Shown here: positions 15,201-21,200 of the stretch, one piece after another
How the letters are laid out: every line of letters starts with the position of its first letter
Position numbering within the stretch: position 1 is the stretch's first letter
Assembly (NCBI GenBank): GCA_038501625.1
Contig: JAZAYU010000005.1
Coordinates: 4,030,001 to 4,094,000 of the forward strand
Length of the DNA: 64,000 bases
Source: Corbicula japonica
Taxonomy: Eukaryota; Mollusca; Bivalvia; Venerida; Cyrenidae
Direction: 5' to 3'
The notes under the pieces: generated by a model
What the model saw: the letters and a program-made list of their open reading frames with translations, nothing else
What the model was told of the DNA's origin: nothing
Databases searched by the model: none
Program-made: the position numbers and the translations under genes

Positions 15201-18200
15201 GTCTATGCAAAATGAAGTGACCCCTGGGGCGGGGCCAATTTTGACCCCAGGGAAATCATTTGAACAATCTTTGTAAGGTTCCACTAGAGGTTTCAAAATG
15301 CCAAATATCTAAGCTCTAGGCCTTGTGGTTTCAGACAAGAAGATTTTTAAAGTTTTTCCTATATAAGTCTATGCAAAATGAAGTGACCCCTGGGGCGGGG
15401 CCAATTTTGACCCCAGGGGAATAATTTGAACAATCTTTGTAGAGTTCCACTAGAGGATGCTAAATGCCAAATATCTAAGCTTTAGGCCTTGTGGTTTCAG
15501 ACAAGAAGATTTTTAAAGTTTTGCCTATATAAGTCTATGTAAAATGAAGTGACCCCTGGGGCGGGGCCAATTTTGACCCCAGGGAAATAATTTGAACAAA
15601 CTTTGTAGAGTTCCACTAGAGGATGCTAAATGCCAAATATCTAAGCTCTAGGTCTTGTGGTTTCAGACAAGAAGATTTTTAAAGTTTTTCCTATATAAGT
15701 CTATGTAAAATGAAGTGACCCCTGGGGCGGGGCCAATTTTGACCCCAGGGAAATAATTTGAACAAACTTTGTAGAGTTCCACTAGAGGATGCTAAATGCC
15801 AAATATCTAAGCTCTAGGTCTTGTGGTTTCAGACAAGAAGATTTTTAAAGTTTTTCCTTTCAGTTGCCATGGCAACCAGAGTTCTGCATGGAATTGATTT
15901 CTTTGAACAACTTTGGAAGAGCTTCATGCAAGGAACATCCGTGGCAAGTTTCGTCAAAATTGGCCAAGCCGTTTCAGAGAAGAAGTCGTTTGAAGAAAAA
16001 GTTGACGACGGACGGACGGACGGACGGACGACGGACGACGGACATCAGGCGATCACAAAAGCTCACCATGAGCACTTCGTGCTCAGGTGAGCTAAAAAGG
16101 GAAATATGCATATCAGGAATCGCCACACTCATAAAACACAGCCTCCCCTGCAGCAAAAAGAAGAGAGGAAAATAAATGATTTGTTTGTTGATTGTTTAAT
16201 AAAAAAGGGGAACCGTATGGGTTAGCGCCTTGGAACAGTCAGTAGCAAAATAATTTGCTACTAGGGGTTTAAACCAGGTTCTTGGGGTGCACTACATAAT
16301 TTATTATACCTGTTTGTGTTAACTGAATACCTATTATGATATTATTTTTATATATGTGAAGCTATCTATATGTTTACTGGTATCGTAAATTAATTTAATT
16401 TCAGATTGTGAGTGGGGTTTTTCCACTTTATCAAGAGTGAAGACTAAGCTTAGAAGCAGGCTTAACAATTCAACATTAAATTCATTGTTAATGATATCCA
16501 TGGAAGGTCCTGATGTACTGAAGTTTGATTATACAAATGTAATAAGGCAGTCAGCGCTTGGGCCCAAGAAGAAAAGAGGCTTCTGAAAGTTTAATCCTAA
16601 TTCTGTCAGTTGTAATGAAACACTGAGTTTGATATGTGTGAGATATCTTGGACAATGAAGGTGAAAAACTAACTATACAGAGTATATAGTTGGCATTGTA
16701 ACTTGATGAGATCAGATCAGTTTATGTTATTAAAACACATGTTGACATACTGTTTACACATTGTTTCACATTATTTATGTTTTTTAACTTTGTACCTTTC
16801 TTGGCTCTAAAGAGATAAAAAAAAACCATCTATGTACTATATACAGTTTTTGCAGTAAACTTTGGTACAAATATAAAATTGTATAAAATGATAGTTAAAA
16901 AATAAAGTTTCGCGAGCTTATATCCACGAAATATCCAGCGACAACCCTTCCAAAAATCCTGGGGAGACCATCAGTAAGTTAGCGAATATTTTTGTTAATG
17001 CATTGTTGCGATCGACGTAAAAATTAAGATTGTAACTGTTTCAGTCTCTTAAGGTACGTGAGCCTTGTGCATTTCATTGTTGACAATACTCAGTTGTGGC
17101 AGAGCCTGATCATCGTTATTCTAGCAAAATTTAACCACTAATCATACGCTTCTGCATCAAAAAGACCCCCGCCTAAGATTCAGGTGAAAAAAAGTGGAAA
17201 ACCTAATTTCCTTGCATCAGAATACAAGTACCTGCATCTATTGAAATCCCTGAATATACAGAATTATGTGCTAATGTTGATGATAGTAACTGTCACAAAG
17301 TTTAACGAAAAAATCACACATAGTTTCATATGTTTACAGTAATGATATCTGTGCAGGGCATGTTCGATTCAACCAGCGCGCCAGTATTTCAACGCTTTCA
17401 GCGCTTTGATTAACATTAACTCTACTGACAGAACTAACGCAAATAATGGTTCACTTGACAAATTGGAAGAATTTGTGAATACAAGAGTTCCAAATTTTAT
17501 TTACTTTACTATTCCTTTTATTAAAGAAAATGACGTTTTAAATTTTTTACGAAAACTAGACATAACAAAAGCAACTGGTCTAGATGGACTTAGTCCGAAA
17601 TTACTTAGATTATCTGCGAATGTTATAGCTACAAGTATTACCAAGCTAATTAATAACTGTATTATCAACAATACATTTCCTAACACCCTTAAACATGACA
17701 AAGTTTTTCCGAGGTTTAAAACCGGTGACAAATCCAATCCTACTAATTATAGACCAATATCGATACTTCCTGTAACATCAAAAATATTTGAACGACACAT
17801 AGTGAGACACCTTTTGTCTTTCCTTAATAAGTACAACTTAATTAACGAAGGACAATCGGGGTTTAGACACTTGCATTCATGTCAAACAGCCCTTGTTAAA
17901 ATAATTGGTAACTGGTTAGGAAATATGAATGCCGGTGAATTAACCGGGGCAATATTTTACGACCTCAGGAAAGCTTTTGATTTAGTTGATTTCCAGCTGC
18001 TTTTAAATAAACTTAAGATTTACAAATTCTCTGACAATGCGGTCGACTTTTTCAACTCTTACCTGACCGGACGTGTTCAGAGCGTTGTAATTAGTAATAG
18101 GGTATCAGAGCCGCGGCCTGTTACGATGGGAGTCCTACAGGGCTCTGTGTTAGGACCTGTATTATTCCTTATGTTTATCAATGATCTACCCTTATATATC

Positions 18201-21200
18201 AACAATTGTTCGACCGATCTCTTTGCGGATGACACGACTGTACATACGCATGACAAAAATGTAGATGTTATTAAGCAAAAATTGCAATCAGCAAACGATA
18301 AAGTATTAAACTGGTGTGTAAATAATGACATGCTCCTTAATGCAGAAAAATCATCAATAATGTTAATCGGTACACGTAACAGACTTGCACAGGTCTCAAA
18401 TATTAACCTATATATTGATAATACATCTGTTACAAATGTTACCCAACAAAGGTTACTGGGGGTAACTATTGATAATAAACTGACTTGGAACTTACAAGTT
18501 CATCATATGGTTACTCAGATTTCCCGTAAACTTACTCTCATGCAGTTATTATCTTCATATGTCTCTCAAGATTGTTTGATAAAGTATTACAATGCGTATA
18601 TAATTCCCTTATTTGATTATGGTTGTTTGGTTTGGGGCGGAACAATCTCATCCAATATTTTTCAACTCGAAAAACTACAAAAACGAGCAGCGCGAATTAT
18701 TCTTAAAACAGGGCTGACTACGCCTTCATCTATCATGTTTAAACATTTAAGCTGGCTGCCTGTCCGATGTCGTATCAAATACCATATTCTTTTACTAACC
18801 TACAAAGCATTACATATAAACATGGCACCAGTGTATATAACTTCGATGTTTAAAGAACTAACATATAGCAATGAAAGGCAATTAAGATCTATTTCAAATC
18901 TATTAGTTCCAAAATTTAACACTCTATTATACAGTAAATCATTTTCAGTTGTTGGTCCAAATTTATGGAACTCTCTTCCTTTGAGCGTAAAGTCATGCAA
19001 AACAGTTAAATTATTTAAAAAACATGTTAAAAAATTCTTATTTGATAATATGTAATGCATTGTCAATACAATTACAGTGTAATTATGTGTAAATGTTTAA
19101 GATGTTTGGGTAATGAATCTTTTGTTATAATTGCTATTGTTACAATTTTTCATTTAAATATGTCTGTTTCCAGCATTTTCATATTGTTCTTGAAATTTTA
19201 TTGGAAATTTTTTTCTTTCTTTCAATTATATTTTGAGAATGTATGAATGTATATATGAATATAAATTTGTAATAATTTGTACATGTTTTTAAGAGGACCA
19301 TATGTAAGAATGGCCATGCCAAATATGTTATCCTCTAAAAATAAAGAATTTATTATTATTATTATTATTTATTTATTTCATTTTCCCTCTGCATAATAAT
19401 ACGAGTATTATTTACAACATTGACATTACTAGGTCAAAAGTGAGCTTAGACAGCTAACGCCGAATAAAATGTGAAATGTTATTTTGCCAAAAACGTTTCT
19501 ATCCGTAGAATAACTGTTTCTTTAGATAAAAATTAGCACGTTCTTACTGGCCTGAATCGTCCTTGATTTTTTTTGGCGTTCACCTTTTCGGCGTGTAAGC
19601 GTGGTGCTGCGCTTTTTGGATAGGAGACCGCCATATTGCAGGCTCAGCACCTCCGACTTTGGATCTCTTTGCGGGTTCTCCTATACCGACACCCGCCGAA
19701 TCGGTCGTAATGCTAACCCTTAAACCCTGAGCGCCAAGGAGGGAAGCCATTACTACCATTTTTAAAGTCTTTGGTATGACCCGGCAGGGGATCGAACCCA
19801 CGACCTCCCAGTCTGGAAGCGGACGCTCTACCTACTGAGCTAATCGGGCTGGTAATTGTCCTTGATCATTGAGAGACCTTCAAGTATTGACTAAAACTCA
19901 AATGATTATTATATATGAATGAGCTCAAGTGTTAGATTTTATTACATTTTGAAATTTTATTACAAAACAGGTTGAAATGTATCAACCACTTTTGTAATAA
20001 CGAGAATTGTAATAAAAGTAAAACTATTTTTTTTGCCAAAAAGTTTCTGTCCGTAGACGGTAGAATAACTGTTTTTAGACAGAAATTAGCACATCCTTAT
20101 TGACCTGAATTGTCCTTGATTATTTAGAGACCTTCAAGTATTAATTAAAACTCTAAAAAGATCTATATATGAATGAACTTAAGTGTTAGATTTATTACAT
20201 TTTGAAATTTTATTACAAAACGGGTTGAAAGTATTAACCACGTTTGTAACCACGAGAATTGTAATAAAATGTGAAACTTAGTTATTTTTGCCAAAAATGA
20301 TTCTATTCATGGAATAACTGTTTTCTGAATAGAAATTAGCACGTGCTTATTGACATGAATTGCCATTGATCAGTTTGAGACTGTCAAGTCTTGATTAAAA
20401 CTCAACTTATATATGAATGAACTTAAGTGTTAGATTTTATAACATTTTGACATTTTATTACAATTCTCGTTATTACAAAAGTGGTTGATACCTTACAACC
20501 CGTTTTGTAATAAAAACGAGAATTGTTATAATTATTACAATTTTCGTTTATATTACAAAACAGGTTGTGACAGAGGTCACTGTGACCTTGACATCTGACG
20601 TAATCACCCAGAAGATAATAGGTGTCATAAACACAGTCATGACGACCAGCATTCTTATCGAATAATAAGGAACATACGTGTAATCGCTGTCTAGTTATTG
20701 GTCACACAAGTTTTTTGTGATAGTCTCAGTGACCTTAAACTTTATGAAGCTGACCTCAAAATCAAAATGGGCAGACAAACCATCCTACAAGATCTGAGAA
20801 ATATTGATTAAATAGTTGTTTAGCTACTAATGAGACAAGGTTTTAGTTAAAAGTCTCTGTAACCAGTGGCCACACTGACCTTAACATGAAAAGGGCCAAA
20901 TAGTATGTAGTTATTCAGGGCTTTTTCAGGGGTTTGGGGAAATATGCCCCTGTCCAAATTGGGATTTTTTACGCAGTATACACTGTTTTTTACACCGGTT
21001 CATTCATTTTTTAGATTGTAGACGAAAGGTATTTCTGTTGAAATGGAGTTTTTCTTGAAATTGGGGAATATATTTCTTGAAATTGGGAAAACTGATCCCT
21101 ATCTTGCATTGGGAATATGGATTACAGGGCTCTCATTAAACTTGCAAATAAGGGAGAAGTTTTGTCATAATTTTACTGAATTGTGGAGACGTTTGCAGTT

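Noticed and set aside
15821..16175. Open frames over the 3' part of the pearl-like element
   Set aside because: Low-complexity GRTDGRT text comes from the GGAC run; no domain.
19573..19855. Functional tRNA gene
   Set aside because: The tRNA-like head continues into a ~200-bp conserved SINE body and its acceptor stem is imperfect.
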